From: Candidatus Rhodoferax mariagerensis
GTDB lineage: Bacteria; Pseudomonadota; Gammaproteobacteria; Burkholderiales; Burkholderiaceae_C
Assembly (NCBI GenBank): GCA_016719055.1
Contig: JADKAW010000017.1
Span: 1-64,000, forward strand
Length of the DNA stretch: 64,000 bases
Reading direction: 5' to 3'
The notes under the pieces were generated by a model that searched no databases, had not been told where the DNA came from, and worked only from the letters and a program-made list of their open reading frames with translations. Within the stretch, counting starts at the first letter, position 1. Each line of letters opens with the position of its first letter. The position numbers and the translations under genes were made by a program. This document shows, one piece after another, positions 52,796 through 61,710 of the stretch.

Positions 52796-55078
52796 CTAGT
52801 CAGGCCCGCTGCGCCAGGCCGCATCCGGCTGCCAGCTCGCGACCCAGGCCGGCATGTCGGCGGCGGGCATTGGGCGGGCGATGCCGTAGCCCTGGGCCAA
52901 CTCGCAGCCCAGCTGCAGCAGCGCCGTGCCCTGGGCGACGGTTTCAACACCTTCGGCAATCACCTGGCGGCCAAAAGCCGCCGCCAGCCCGATCACGCCG
53001 CGCAAGATCGACAGGTCATCGGGGTCGATGAGCATGTCGCGCACAAAGCTCTGGTCAATCTTGAGCAGCGCCACGCGCAGGCGTTTCAGGTAGGTGAGCG
53101 ACGAATACCCGGTGCCAAAGTCGTCCAGCGCAAACGCCACCCCAAGTTGCTGGCAGTCCTCGATCACCTGCGCCACAAAGCCGATGTCTTTCAGGGCACT
53201 GGTTTCCAGCACTTCAATTTGCAGGCTGGCAGGCCGCACCTGCGGAAAACTTGCCCAGCGCGGCGCGCAGGCGTTGCACAAAATCGCTTTGCTGCAACTG
53301 CAGCGCCCCCACATTGATGCTCACCGGCAGCGCCAGCCCGCTTTGCTGCCAGCGCGCAATTTGCCCCAGCGCGGTGTGCAACACCCACTCGCCCACCTCA
53401 AGGGCCAGTGCATGGTCTTCAATCAGCGGCAAAAACTCGGCCGGTGCCAGCAAACCGCGCTCGGGGTGCTGCCAGCGGATCAGCGCCTCGGCACCCATCA
53501 CCATGCCGCTGCGCATGTTGACCTTGGGCTGGTAAAACAACACCAGCTCGTGCTGGGTCAGCGCCAGACGCACGCGCTGCACTCCCTGATGCAGGCCACG
53601 CACGCTGCGGTCGTGCGCCGCGTCAAACAAATGAAAACAGTTTTTGCCGGACTGTTTGGCCTGGTACATGGCCTGGTCGGCCTGGCGCAACAACTGGTCG
53701 GGCTCGGTGGGTTCGGCCTGCGGGTAAAAACTCACGCCGACGCTGGCCGATACCTGCAAACTCAAATCACCCACCTGAAACGCCTGGCTGGCCGCCTCCA
53801 GCAGGCGTTGCAGCAATGGCTGGCTGGCCGTGACATCGGCCAGATCACCCAGCACCGCCACGAACTCATCACCGCCAATGCGCGCCAGCGTGTCGCCTTC
53901 GCGCAGCGCATCTTTCATGCGCGCGGCCAGCAGCACCAGCAACTGGTCACCCACCGCGTGGCCGTGCTGGTCGTTGACGGCCTTAAAACCATCCAGATCC
54001 AGATACGCCACACCCAGCCAATCACCCCGGCGCAGCGTTTGCGCCATGCTCTGGCGCAGCCGGTCAGCCAGCAGGGCACGGTTGGGCAGGTTGGTCAACA
54101 GGTCGTAATGGGCGATGTGCTCAAGTTGCGTCTGTTGCGCCTTGAAGGCGGTGATGTCAGTAAACAGCGCCACGTAATGGTTGGTACTGCCCTGCACATT
54201 ACGCACCGAGGTGATGGTGAGCAGCTCGGCATATACCTCGCCGTTTTTACGCCGGTTCCAAATTTCGCCATACCAATGGCCCTTATCGAGCAGGTCGCGC
54301 CACAGCGCCACATAAAACGCCGGGGGTGCATGCCCGATCGCAGCATTCGCGGATTTTGCCCAGTCACCTCCGCATGGCTGTAGCCGGTGATACGGGTAAA
54401 TGCCGCGTTGACCTGGACGATCTGGGCCTGGGCGTCGGTGATCATGATGGCTTCGCGGGCGTTGGCAAATACGCTGGCCGCCAGCTCGATCTTTTCGCGC
54501 GCGGTGTGGCGCTCGGTGAAATCGCTCAGCGTGACCCGCAAGCCTTGTCCAGCCCCTGCGCTGCGCGCGTCGGTGGCAATCAGCTCCGCCCAAAACACCT
54601 CATCGTTTGGCCGCTGCAGACGCAATTCGCCTGTTTGAGCCGTGCGGGTGGTCAGCGTCTGCTTGCGCAACCAGTAATAAACATCTTGGTCGTCGCGGCA
54701 AATAAAGTGGCTCAGTGGCCACACCTTGAGCTGGCTGGTGGTCGTTCCCAGCAGGGTGGCCGCCGTCTGGTTGGCCTCGGTGATCAAGCCGTGTTCGTCG
54801 ATGCTGAGGTAGCCCACTGGCGCACGCTCGTACAGGTCAGCCAATTGCTCATGCGCCTGTGCGATCACTGTGCGGGCCGAGCGCAACTCTTCGTTTTGCA
54901 TTTCCAGCTCGACCTGGTGCACCTGCAGCTCATGCAACTGGCTTTGCATGGCAAATAACGGCGCGTCAGGGTCGTTCGGGCGGGTCTCGCCACGCTGATT
55001 CAGCGCCCGCTCGGCACGCCGGCGCAGCGCTTGCGCGGCCAGGATGGCCTCAACGCTGGGGGTGGCTGCAGCACTCAC
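52796..55078 (-). pseudogene. PAS-GGDEF-EAL c-di-GMP protein split by two single-base shifts
   Basis: Read 5' to 3' from the ATG at 55078: coiled coil (LHELQVHQVELEMQNEELRS), PAS with ERAPVGYLSIDEHGLITEAN, a second PAS reaching LRSGMHPRR. At about 54330 one C is missing from a C run, and the frame 53214-54593 takes over (APPAFYVALWRDLLDKGHWY), giving a GGDEF domain (YLDLDGFKAVNDQHGHAVGD; ARIGGDEFVAVL) and EAL start (AEALIRWQHPERG). At about 53238 a T run has one extra base, and the frame 52796-53314 continues EAL (LQIEVLETSALKD, LDDFGTGYSSL, AEGVET). With two one-base edits it would be a complete bifunctional enzyme of about 760 aa. It follows the CheB-CheR gene and may share its transcript. 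Confidence 0.85.
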
Positions 55079-55171
55079 GCTGGGGCCGCCGGGGGGGGGG
55101 CATTGAGCATAGGACGCCTTTAGGCTTTGTCAGAGCATTGTGACACCCCCAGCCCCTCGCCCAAGCGCGCC

Positions 55172-58100
55172 TCAGGGGCCATCAGCAGGCGCGCTCGGTG
55201 GTTGAAATGGCATACACCTGCCCTGGCATCCAGCAGCGCGGTGGCCACCAGTGACACCCGCACCACTGCACCACTTTGGGTCAGGCGCCGGGTCTGATAG
55301 GGAGCCAGCACCTGCGCGGCTGAGCTGGCGGACGCGACTCAAGGCTTCCTCGATCAACTCAGGTGGCACCCGCTCACGCAGGCCCAACTGCAGCGCCTGC
55401 GCCTCGGTCCAGCCATAGATGCGCTCGGCCGCCGGGTTCCAGGCCAGTACACGCCCGTCGAGGTCGCTCATCACAATGGCGTCAAACGCGTCGCGCACCA
55501 CCACGGCCAGTCGCGCCAGGCTGTTGGCGCGCTCCAGCGCCGCCTCGACACGTTTAAGTTCGCTGATGTCGCTAAAGGTGATCACCGCGCCTTCAATCAC
55601 GTTGTCGAGCGTGCGGTAGGGGCGAATGCGCAGGGTAAACCAGGCGCCAGCCGCGGTTTGCACCTGCACCTCTTTGCACACCAGGGTGTCGAGCACCGCC
55701 TGCACATCGGCCACCAGGCTGCTGTAACCCACCAGGTTCGACACAATGTGCCCCACCGGTCGCCCCACGTCGCTGGCAATCAGGTTGATCAACTGCGAGG
55801 CGGTCGGCGTGAAACGCAGAATGCGCAGCTGGTGGTCCACAAACAGCGTGGCAATGCCGGTACCGGCCAGCAGGTTGTTCATGTCGTTGTTGAGGCGCAA
55901 CAGGTCGTCAACCTTGGCGTTGAGCTCGTCGTTGACGGTCGACAGCTCTTCATTGACCGACTGCAGCTCTTCCTTGGAGGTTTCAAGCTCTTCGTTGGTG
56001 CTTTGCAGCTCTTCGTTGACCGACTGCATCTCTTCGTTGCTCGACTTCAGCTCTTCGTTGGCGCTTTCCAGCTCCTCGTGGGTGCTTTGCAGGTATTCGT
56101 CTTTGGCGCGCAACTCGTGACGTAGCGCGGTAATTTGCGCCTGCGCGTCGCCCTTGGCCATGGGGTCGAGTGGCAGGTCCTGCGGCGGATTGGCTGTCTG
56201 GGTGGGGTCAACCACCGGGTCGTCGGTTGGGTCCAGCACCACCAGGAACAGGTCGCCATCAGGTACCCTGGCGGGTGCCGGCCCGTCTGTACCTGCCCCT
56301 GAGTCAGGCGCGGGTGAAGTGGTTTGCACTGGCCCCACGCTGAGGTTGACGCGGGTGTAGTGGCCATTGGTTTTGACCAGCAGGCCCGGTGTCTGCACCC
56401 ACTGCTGTTGGGCTGCAGCGCGGTGCAAGGCGTTGGCGAGCGCCGGGCGCAGGCCCTCGCGCGACATCTTGAGGATGTTGGGTGCCTCGACCTCGCCGGG
56501 TGCGGGCTCCAGAAACTGGCCGGTGCGCCCATGCAGGTACAAAATGTCGCCCGCCGCGTTCACCAGCGCAGCGGCCGATGGCGCCTGGGCCAGCAGGGCC
56601 TGCTCGGTGAGTTCGCGCAGCGGCAGCTTGACTGCAAAAGCGTCTTTGCCCGCCCTGCGCGGCAGCGCGGCCTCGATCGCCGACAAGGGCGGCAGAAACC
56701 GGCTGGGTGAACGCAGCAAGCCGGGCTCGGCATTTTTGCGCTGATACAGCTTGGACTTGCGGTCGACGCTGGAAAACAGACTCAAAAAATCACCAATCCC
56801 CTCAGAGGTGCCCAAAAACAAAAAGCCCTGCGGGTTGAGCGCGTAGTGAAACAGCGGCATCAGCCGCTTTTGCAGGTCGGTGCCGAGGTAGATCAGCAGG
56901 TTCCGGCAGGTGATCAGGTCAAGGCGGGAAAACGGTGGGTCGCGCGCCAGGTCTTGCTCGGAGAACACCAGCATGTCGCGAATGCCTTTTTGCACCCGGT
57001 AACCTTGGCCATCGGGCTCGGGGGTAAAAAAGCGCGCCAGCCGCTGCGGCGTCAGGTCGGCGGCAATACCCAGTGGGTACACCCCGGCGCGCGCCACCGC
57101 AATGGCGCGGCTGTCAATGTCGGTGGCAAACACCTGCACGGTGTAGCTTTGCTTGAGCGCCTCCATGCGCTCTTGCAACAATATCGCCAGCGAATACGCC
57201 TCTTCGCCGGTGGAGCAGCCCGCCACCCAGATGCGCACCAGACCGTCGTTGCTGGACTTGCGGGCAAATAGCTGGCCAATCACCTGGTCTTCAAGCACCG
57301 CAAAGGCCTCCGGGTCACGGAAAAAGTTGGTGACACCAATCAGCAGGTCGCGAAACAACGCTTCGACCTCGTCGGGGACCTGCTGCAGCAATTGCACGTA
57401 GTCGTCGATCAGGGTGATCTGGTGCACCGACATGCGCCGCTCGATGCGCCGGTGCACGGTGCTGGGCTTGTATTGCGAAAAGTCGTGGCGGGTGTGGTTG
57501 CGCAGCAAAACAAAAATGCGCTTGAGCGCGCTGTCGCTGATCTGCACCGGCTGGTCGGGGCGGGTGAACGCGTTGCCAAAGGCGTATTTCACATAACTCA
57601 TGAGCTGCGCCGGCATTTGCTCGGGGGTGAGCTGGTAGTCCACCAGTCCGGTGGCGATGGCGCTGCGTGGCATGCCATCAAACTCGGCGCTGTCGGGCGT
57701 TTGCACGATCACCAGGCCGCCCGCATCCTTGATGGCCCGCACACCCAGGGTGCCGTCGCTGCCGGTGCCTGAGAGCACAATGCCGATGGCGCGCGCTTGC
57801 TGGTCCTGTGCCAGCGAACGGAAAAAGAAGTCAATGGCCAGGCGCTGACCACGCGGCGCGGTGGGCTCCAGCAGCTGCAGGGTGCCGTCTTGCAGCGCCA
57901 GGTCGTGGTTGGGTGGAATGATGTAGATATGGTTGATGGCCACGCGCATGCCGTCTTCCACCTCAAACACCGGCAGGGTGGTGTAGCGGCGAATCAGCTC
58001 GGTGAGCAAACTCTTGTGGTCAGTGGCCAGGTGCTGCACCAGCACAAAGGCCATGCCGGGTTCGGTGTCTTTGGGCATACCGGCAAAAAACGACTCAAAC

Positions 58101-58213
58101 GCCGCCAGGCCACCCGCCGAGGCACCAATGCCAACCACCGGAAAGTGAGCGGCCACCGGGTCTGGGCTGGGCGCTGCGCAATCGTTGGCTTTGGCCGATG
58201 AATTTTTGGCCAT
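55172..58213 (-). CDS. CheB-CheR-PAS fusion protein, 3' end frameshifted
   Basis: About 1013 aa from the ATG at 58213 (AGGAG six bases upstream). The CheB methylesterase-like domain (about 20-210) shows VVGIGASAGGLAAFESFF, HLATDHKSLL and VLSGTGSDGTLG; the CheR methyltransferase domain (about 235-500) shows FFRDPEAFAVLEDQV, RIWVAGCSTGEEAYSLAILL and LITCRNLLIYLG. A long coiled coil of near-heptad ELQS/NEEL repeats (about 700-790) and two PAS domains follow. Near 55325 an extra C shifts the last PAS: the true reading SAQVLAPYQTRRLTQSG and VYAISTTERAC continue in other frames to about 55182. Such two-enzyme fusions act in alternative chemosensory or stress pathways rather than flagellar adaptation. 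Confidence 0.88.
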   Translation of the reverse strand: MAKNSSAKANDCAAPSPDPVAAHFPVVGIGASAGGLAAFESFFAGMPKDTEPGMAFVLVQHLATDHKSLLTELIRRYTTLPVFEVEDGMRVAINHIYIIPPNHDLALQDGTLQLLEPTAPRGQRLAIDFFFRSLAQDQQARAIGIVLSGTGSDGTLGVRAIKDAGGLVIVQTPDSAEFDGMPRSAIATGLVDYQLTPEQMPAQLMSYVKYAFGNAFTRPDQPVQISDSALKRIFVLLRNHTRHDFSQYKPSTVHRRIERRMSVHQITLIDDYVQLLQQVPDEVEALFRDLLIGVTNFFRDPEAFAVLEDQVIGQLFARKSSNDGLVRIWVAGCSTGEEAYSLAILLQERMEALKQSYTVQVFATDIDSRAIAVARAGVYPLGIAADLTPQRLARFFTPEPDGQGYRVQKGIRDMLVFSEQDLARDPPFSRLDLITCRNLLIYLGTDLQKRLMPLFHYALNPQGFLFLGTSEGIGDFLSLFSSVDRKSKLYQRKNAEPGLLRSPSRFLPPLSAIEAALPRRAGKDAFAVKLPLRELTEQALLAQAPSAAALVNAAGDILYLHGRTGQFLEPAPGEVEAPNILKMSREGLRPALANALHRAAAQQQWVQTPGLLVKTNGHYTRVNLSVGPVQTTSPAPDSGAGTDGPAPARVPDGDLFLVVLDPTDDPVVDPTQTANPPQDLPLDPMAKGDAQAQITALRHELRAKDEYLQSTHEELESANEELKSSNEEMQSVNEELQSTNEELETSKEELQSVNEELSTVNDELNAKVDDLLRLNNDMNNLLAGTGIATLFVDHQLRILRFTPTASQLINLIASDVGRPVGHIVSNLVGYSSLVADVQAVLDTLVCKEVQVQTAAGAWFTLRIRPYRTLDNVIEGAVITFSDISELKRVEAALERANSLARLAVVVRDAFDAIVMSDLDGRVLAWNPAAERIYGWTEAQALQLGLRERVPPELIEEALSRVRQLSRAGAGSLSDPAPDPKWCSGAGVTGGHRAAGCQGRCMPFQPPSAPADGP

Positions 58214-58310
58214 GTCTGTCTCCTGTGCAAATAAAGCGCCATCCAGCGCGAGGGCAAAAGGCTCGCGAGCATTGAGCCGAGCCACAGTGTAGGCTTGTTG
58301 GGACAGTATT

Positions 58311-58358
58311 AAAACAATAGCTTTAAGCGCTTGCGGCATAAGGGCTAGAGCTTGTTTT
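58311..58358 (-). repeat. Dispersed ~50-bp repeat, copy 8
   Basis: The plus strand reads AATAGCTTTAAGCGCTTG, then CATAAGGGCTAGAGCTTG: a good reverse-orientation copy about 100 bases upstream of the CheB-CheR start. Confidence 0.75.
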
Positions 58359-58438
58359 CATGATGAATTGGCCGGTGCCTTGCGCCGGGACACGTGCCCC
58401 GGATCTGATGGCCGGTTTTTGGCGTGCGAACTGCAACG

Positions 58439-58513
58439 ATGCCAACGCTGGTGGTGGCCCTGTTGGGTCGCCTGGCCAGCACTGCGCTTAGCCCCCACTT
58501 CCGGGTGGTTGGC
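58439..58513 (+). pseudogene. Relic of the nucleotidyltransferase gene
   Basis: The frame gives PTLVVALLGRLASTALSPHF and RVVG, nearly identical to PLVVALLSRLASTQLSPHFR in the intact gene at 60592-61533 (about residues 110-135). Nothing recognisable flanks it. It shows that a second copy of that gene once lay here. Confidence 0.8.
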
Positions 58514-58514
58514 A

Positions 58515-58997
58515 AGAGGTTGGCGAAAAACTTGGCAATATTATTGGCAAACATTGAAATATACCGATATAAAACATATATTTACATAACCTTGCAAGTT
58601 GGGGGTGCGATTCAAAGTGAGGTGGACTTCTCACGAATGACACCCACCCGGCACGCAGGCGATCAGGGAGCCCGGGCAGGCAGCGCACGGGTGGTGGCAA
58701 TCAGCCGGGCGATACGCCTTGCTTCGTGTCCCCCGACCGCTACGCGCTCTCCTCCTTGACCTACGCAAAGCGTATCACCCGACTGATTGTGTGAGCTGTT
58801 GAAAAGCTGGCAGGTGTGTTCTGGAATGGGTTGATTGGGTGACGGTGTCAGGCCCGGTGATTGGGTCATGTGACCCGCATGCACATGGCCCCATCACCGG
58901 ATCGGGTTGGAGCCAGCTTGCTTGATTGTTGTGAAACTTTGGTTTTCCCCCTGCCACATCACTTTAACTCGCACCCGTAAGTTGGCAAAATAGACTG
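58515..58997. other. Intergenic region upstream of the first fic gene
   Basis: About 480 bases. 58540-58600 is AT-rich (ACCGATATAAAACATATATT) and could be a promoter left from the lost gene. The rest has no convincing coding frame, no repeat copy and no operator-like palindrome of the type seen at 62956. Short open frames here look random. Confidence 0.45.
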
Positions 58998-60191
58998 ATG
59001 TACAACGAAATCCACCAGTTCGAACCCCTGCAACCTGCTGATAACCGCATGGAGCCCCTGCTGGCCCGGGCACACGACCTGTCCCGCCTGGCCACTACAT
59101 TGGCTGGCACGCGGGTGCCGCCAGAATTGCGCAGCCTGCTGCGCAACATGAATTCGTACTACACCAACCGAATTGAAGGCCAGCACACCCGCCCGCATGA
59201 GATCGACCTGGCCCTGCGCAAAAACTTCTCCAACGACGCGGCGCTGGCCGCCAAGCAGCGCCTGGCTGTGGCCCACATCGCGGCTGAGCAGGCACTGGAG
59301 CAGCGCTACATCGGGTCTGAAGGAGCAAAGACGCTGTACTCGGCGGATGCGGTGCAGGACATCCACCGCGAATTGTTTGATCACCTTCCAGTTGACGATC
59401 TGCTGACCCCCGAAAAGGAGGCCATCGTGCCCGGCGCACTGCGCAAGCAGGACGTGCAAGTGGGCCAGCATGTGGCACCGGCGCATGCCAGCGTCCCGCT
59501 GTTTTTGGCGCGCTGGTGCGATTTTTATGGTGGGGTGCGCCGTGGCGAGGCGGCGCTGGTGGCGCTGGCTTGTGCGCACCAGCGCCTGGGCTGGATCCAC
59601 CCGTTTGTGGATGGCAACGGGCGCGTCATGCGACTGCACACGCACACCTGGCTTACCGCCCAAGGCTACACCGGTGGGCTGTGGTCGCCAATGCACGGCT
59701 TTGCCCGCAACAACGAGCGCTACTACGCGCTCCTGGCCGATGCCGACAGCCTGCGCCGGGGCGATCTGGACGGGCGCGGCAACTTGAGCGAACAGGCGCT
59801 GATCGCCTGGGCCGATTTCGTGCTGGACACCTGCCTGGACCAAGTCCGCTTTATGGCGGCCCTGCTGGATTTTGAGACGATGAAGGCGCGCATCGAAGCC
59901 TGCCTGGTGTTTGAGGCCACCGTGCTGAAAAACGGCGTGCGCCAGGAGGCCTTGCGCGGACTGCACTACCTGTTTTTAAGCGGCGAAGACATGGCGCGCG
60001 GCGACTTCAAAACCATGCTGGGCATGAGCGACCGCGGTGCCACCGATGCCCTGGGCGCGCTGGTCAAGCGCGGGCTGCTCAAGTCGGACTCGCCGCAAGG
60101 CAAGGTGCGCTTTGGTTTGCCGCAACATGCGCTGCGCTTTTTGTTCCCGCAGCTGTGGCCTGAGGCAGAGGCGGATTTGGCCAATCGTTAA
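58998..60191 (+). CDS. Fic-family protein, class II type with N-terminal inhibitory motif
   Basis: 397 aa. The Fic core motif HPFVDGNGRVMR (HPFxDGNGR) lies near residue 212, and its flap and helices are present. An inhibitory helix motif T-N-R-I-E-G (in NSYYTNRIEGQHTRP, near residue 54; the [S/T]xxxE[G/N] pattern) lies in the same chain upstream, so it is class II and self-inhibited. A C-terminal winged-helix-like part (DFKTMLGMSDRGATDALGAL) resembles DNA-binding domains. Most Fic enzymes transfer AMP to a target protein; the target here is unknown. It is followed directly by a long intergenic repeat. Confidence 0.92.
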   Translation: MYNEIHQFEPLQPADNRMEPLLARAHDLSRLATTLAGTRVPPELRSLLRNMNSYYTNRIEGQHTRPHEIDLALRKNFSNDAALAAKQRLAVAHIAAEQALEQRYIGSEGAKTLYSADAVQDIHRELFDHLPVDDLLTPEKEAIVPGALRKQDVQVGQHVAPAHASVPLFLARWCDFYGGVRRGEAALVALACAHQRLGWIHPFVDGNGRVMRLHTHTWLTAQGYTGGLWSPMHGFARNNERYYALLADADSLRRGDLDGRGNLSEQALIAWADFVLDTCLDQVRFMAALLDFETMKARIEACLVFEATVLKNGVRQEALRGLHYLFLSGEDMARGDFKTMLGMSDRGATDALGALVKRGLLKSDSPQGKVRFGLPQHALRFLFPQLWPEAEADLANR

Positions 60192-60354
60192 GTGCCAAAT
60201 TGGCCTCTAGCCGATGTGGGACGTGCGCAAGCAGCTATCTATTTAAGATTGACTGGTAGACCGATTCACCGTTTTCTCCACCAGTAGCTGCAGTTCAAAC
60301 TGATCGGACCCGCCTAAGCCGCCAGCTGAAAACCCAAATCAGGCAGGGCTGTCT
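60192..60354 (+). repeat. Long intergenic repeat, copy A (contains dispersed repeat copy 9)
   Basis: Starts just after the fic stop. CCAAATTGGCCTCTAGCC ... GCGCAAGCAGCTATCTATT, then GACCGATTCACCG...TTCTCCACC, then CCGCCAGCTGAAAACCCAAA and TCAGGCAGGGCT. The same three blocks in the same order occur at 61534-61692. Confidence 0.8.
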
Positions 60355-60449
60355 GACATCTCGCGGTCAAGGGTGCAGCCGCGATGGTATTCACCGATAA
60401 CAACGCAGTCGTATTTGTCGACGGTGCTGGACGGTGTTGGGAAGGGCAT

Positions 60450-60475
60450 GAGGCGTATTTGTGGAAATGCGGCTC
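60450..60475. promoter_or_regulatory. Palindromic operator-like site upstream of the nucleotidyltransferase
   Basis: GAGGCGTATTT and AAATGCGGCTC are imperfect inverted arms four bases apart. The same 26-bp pattern occurs twice at 62956-63014 in front of the second fic gene and the antitoxin. It lies about 115 bases before the ATG at 60592. An AT-rich stretch (60536-60585) between it and the gene probably holds the promoter. Confidence 0.6.
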
Positions 60476-60591
60476 GGCGGAGGTGCTGAGAAGGCAGCGT
60501 ATGGCCTGCCAAGCAGGCAAAATTTGACGTCTAACTTATTGAATTTAAATGATTTACGGTGTTAAGCTAATAAATGTACTAACATACCGAG

Positions 60592-61533
60592 ATGCTAGAA
60601 AACAGCGCCAACATCGCCCGCCAATACATCGATGCCGTTGCCACCTTTGAGGCCTTGGAAGAATCCCAAGAGGAAGCCGCCCAAGTGCGCGGCGGCATGT
60701 ACTGGCACGCGGGCTCACCATCGTCACCCGATGCCAAATACCTGGTGCGCACCACACCTGCCGGGGCCGAAACCAGCCTTGGAGCCCGCACACCCGAGAC
60801 CGAAGCCATTTTTGAGCGTTTCACCCAGCGCAAGCGCCAAAGCGCAGAGCGCGTGTCCGGCTTAAAGGCTGCTTTGGAACAGCACCAGCGCTTGAACCGC
60901 GCCCTGCGCGTGGGCCGGGTGGACCCATTGGTGGTGGCACTGCTGAGCCGCCTGGCGAGCACCCAACTGAGCCCGCACTTTCGGGTGGTCGGTACCCACG
61001 CGCTCTACGCTTATGAGGCCACTGCGGGGGTGCGGCTGGACTCAGACGCGCTGGCCACCCGCGACATGGACCTGCTGTGGGACACCCGCAAACGCATTCT
61101 CTTTTCTACCCAGCTTGCCAAGGTGGACAGCTCCATGCTGGGCGTGCTGAAGAAGGTGGACAACAGCTTCCGCATCCGCAAAAGTCAAAAGTACACCGCT
61201 GTCAATAAAGACGGCTTTGAGGTGGACATCATCCGCCGCGAGCGCACGGGCGACGACCCGCACCCCATCAAACTCAGCGACGACGACGACGATTTTTGGG
61301 TGGTGCAGGCGCGCCGCGCCAATGTGCTGTTGGATTCGCCCGGTTTTTCGGCGGTGATCGTGGCCACCAACGGCACCATGGCGCGCATGAACACGGTGCA
61401 CCCGGCCACCTTTGTCGCGTTCAAACGCTGGATGGCCGCTCAGCCTGACCGGGAAGCACTCAAGCGCCGCCGGGATGTGTTGCAGGCGGATGCGGTGCAG
61501 GAACTGCTGGACACGTATTTGCCGCAGGTTTGA
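60592..61533 (+). CDS. GSU2403-type nucleotidyltransferase-fold protein
   Basis: 313 aa. After a helical N-terminus (LENSANIARQYIDAVATFEA) comes HFRVVGTHALYAYEATAGVR with ATRDMDLLWD: a glycine/His loop and a DxD pair, the minimal-nucleotidyltransferase pattern also used by AbiEii/MenT-type toxins. Later blocks FEVDIIRRE and KLSDDDDDFWV supply a possible third acidic residue. I recall this as the GSU2403 family. Next to Fic and PIN genes it may be a toxin or defence enzyme, but no antitoxin gene is adjacent. A relic of the same gene lies at 58439. A long repeat follows the stop. Confidence 0.75.
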   Translation: MLENSANIARQYIDAVATFEALEESQEEAAQVRGGMYWHAGSPSSPDAKYLVRTTPAGAETSLGARTPETEAIFERFTQRKRQSAERVSGLKAALEQHQRLNRALRVGRVDPLVVALLSRLASTQLSPHFRVVGTHALYAYEATAGVRLDSDALATRDMDLLWDTRKRILFSTQLAKVDSSMLGVLKKVDNSFRIRKSQKYTAVNKDGFEVDIIRRERTGDDPHPIKLSDDDDDFWVVQARRANVLLDSPGFSAVIVATNGTMARMNTVHPATFVAFKRWMAAQPDREALKRRRDVLQADAVQELLDTYLPQV

Positions 61534-61692
61534 TACCAAATTTGCCTCTAGCCCTTTAAGAACAAGCGCAAACAGCTATCTATTCAATAGTACCGCGGGC
61601 GATTCACCGCGTTCCCCGCCAGTGGCTGCTGATCAGCCTGATCTACCCCCTCTGAGCCGTCAGCTGAAAACCCAGATCAGACAGGGCTATAT
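61534..61692 (+). repeat. Long intergenic repeat, copy B (contains dispersed repeat copy 10)
   Basis: Begins at the nucleotidyltransferase stop. CCAAATTTGCCTCTAGCCC ... GCGCAAACAGCTATCTATTC, then GGCGATTCACCGCGTTCCCC, then CCGTCAGCTGAAAACCCAGA and TCAGACAGGGCT. It lies between the nucleotidyltransferase and the 3' end of the second fic gene. Confidence 0.8.
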
Positions 61693-61710
61693 TGGTGGTC
61701 GGGCGTTCGC

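Noticed and set aside
55700..56120. Repetitive sequence inside the CheB-CheR gene as a CRISPR-like array
   Set aside because: The near-repeats encode the ELQS/NEEL heptad coiled coil and have no spacers. No CRISPR array was seen anywhere in the window.
58663..58957. Minus-strand short frames before the first fic gene
   Set aside because: No RBS, no family resemblance and no neighbour logic; composition alone explains them.
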